Part shown: positions 13,261 through 13,967 of the stretch, piece after piece | Position numbering within the stretch: position 1 is the stretch's first letter | Layout of the letters: each line of letters starts with the position of its first letter | Source: an uncultured bacterium | GTDB lineage: Bacteria; Planctomycetota; UBA1135; GCA-002686595 | Length of the DNA stretch: 13,967 nucleotides | Direction: 5' to 3' | Assembly (NCBI GenBank): GCA_902826945.1 | Contig: CADEGS010000114.1 | Location: forward strand, 1-13,967 | Translations under genes and position numbers: made by a program | The notes under the pieces: generated by a model | The model's database searches: none | The model's input: only the letters and a program-made list of their open reading frames with translations | What the model was told of the DNA's origin: nothing

Positions 13261-13967
13261 TACATCTCCTCGGGCGCCGCGACGCCGAGGATGGCGAGGC
13301 CGTTGGCGAGCACGCTCTGCGCGCCGGCGACGAGCGCCAGGCGCGCGTCGCGCAGCGCGTCGTCGTCGTCCACCAGCACGCGGTGCTCGACGTACCAGGC
13401 GTTGAGCGTGCGGCACAGCTCGAGCAGGTAGACCGAGACGATCGAGGGCTCCGCGGCGGCGGCGGCGCGGCGCAGGACCTCGGGGTAGCGCCCGAGCGCG
13501 AGCAGGATCGGCGCGGCGTCGGCCAGGCGCGCGCCGTCGATCGCCGCGGGGCTCGGGGCGCCGCCGGCCTTGCGCAGGATCGAGGCCATGCGCGCGTGCG
13601 AGTACTGCACGTAGGGGCCGGTCTCGCCCTCGAAGGAGAGCACCTCGTCCCAGTCGAAGACGACGTCCTTGACGCGCTCCTTCTTCAGGTCGTGGAAGAC
13701 GACGGCGCCGACGCCGACCTGCTCGGCGACGACGTCGGCGCGCGCGAGGTCGGGGTTCTTCTCGGCGATGATGCGGCGCGCCTCGGCCACGGCGCGGTCG
13801 AGCAGGTCGTCGAGGAACACGACCTTGCCCTGCCGCGTCGAGAGCTTGCCCTCGGGCAGCTTGAGCAGGCCGAAGTCGACGTGCTCGACGCGCGACTCCC
13901 ATTCCAGCCCCATGCGCGCCAGCACGCCCTTGAGCTGGCGGAAGTGCAGGCGCTGCTCGGAGCCGAC
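13260..13967 (-). CDS. argS: Arginyl-tRNA synthetase, C-terminal part (5' end beyond the window)
   Basis: This cytosolic class I aminoacyl-tRNA synthetase charges tRNA-Arg with arginine using ATP. About 235 C-terminal residues are visible; the frame stays open to the window edge and reads VGSEQRLHFRQLKG there, so the gene is cut, not short. VDFGLLKLPEGKLSTRQGKV contains the KMSKS-loop equivalent in its ArgRS form (KLSTRQG). VGVGAVVFHDLKKER, FDWDEVLSFEGETGPYVQYS and the DALR anticodon-binding domain (HARMASILRK to the end) follow in order. The protein ends LAILGVAAPEEM, as ArgRS commonly does. The HIGH motif would lie outside the window. The stop is TAG, 12 bases from the convergent VCBS stop. 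Confidence 0.96.
   Translation of the reverse strand, partial: VGSEQRLHFRQLKGVLARMGLEWESRVEHVDFGLLKLPEGKLSTRQGKVVFLDDLLDRAVAEARRIIAEKNPDLARADVVAEQVGVGAVVFHDLKKERVKDVVFDWDEVLSFEGETGPYVQYSHARMASILRKAGGAPSPAAIDGARLADAAPILLALGRYPEVLRRAAAAAEPSIVSVYLLELCRTLNAWYVEHRVLVDDDDALRDARLALVAGAQSVLANGLAILGVAAPEEM

Noticed and set aside
13260..13925. Reading 13260-13925 as a complete 221-residue protein
   Set aside because: The frame continues to the window edge with conserved arginyl-tRNA synthetase sequence, so the gene is cut by the window and the internal GTG is not its start.

Overview
The window is very GC-rich, tightly packed bacterial chromosome. I place it in the Planctomycetota, and the gene content suggests one of the deep-branching, very GC-rich lineages. 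Three things support this: an ECF sigma factor of the type with an HTLQPTA-like motif, overlapping a membrane Ser/Thr kinase with a C-terminal TPR region; several signal-peptide-bearing FG-GAP/VCBS and CHRD proteins; and a recurrent C-terminal module ending in SNAQD-x3-GF on those secreted proteins. The assignment rests on family knowledge, not a search. No rRNA, tRNA, CRISPR array, transposase or integrase was seen.

Layout. (1) 9-1701, minus strand: adenine phosphoribosyltransferase (apt, GTG start with a strong ribosome binding site), followed by a FliA/WhiG-type sigma factor that carries an unusual basic, low-complexity N-terminal extension of about 100 residues. (2) 1702-2134: a 433-base gap between apt and the rightward genes, holding two strong hairpins. 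(3) 2135-5967, plus strand: two tandem secreted proteins, each with seven FG-GAP_2-type blades and the same C-terminal module, joined by a TGATG stop/start overlap. (4) 5948-9530, minus strand: an operon of ECF sigma factor, transmembrane Ser/Thr kinase with TPRs, and DinB/DUF1569-like protein. Both junctions are 4-base GTGA overlaps, and the last gene converges on and overlaps the second propeller gene by 20 bases. (5) 9744-13247, plus strand: a secreted CHRD-domain protein with the same C-terminal module, then a large VCBS/FG-GAP protein with 14 Asp-rich motifs and a divergent relative of the module. (6) 13260-13967, minus strand: the C-terminal part of arginyl-tRNA synthetase, cut by the window edge.

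How it fits together. Housekeeping genes (apt, argS) flank an accessory block that is mainly surface or export biology. Four secreted proteins with unrelated N-terminal domains end in the same or a related C-terminal module. An ECF sigma/kinase signalling operon sits between them and is transcribed divergently from the CHRD gene. The most interesting candidate is the C-terminal module, a possible sorting or surface-anchoring tag. In the two propeller genes a 194-base stretch of it appears to differ at only one position while the propellers have diverged strongly, which suggests recent gene conversion or domain transfer. That the sigma/kinase pair controls the neighbouring secreted proteins is a reasonable inference from position, but nothing in the sequence proves it.
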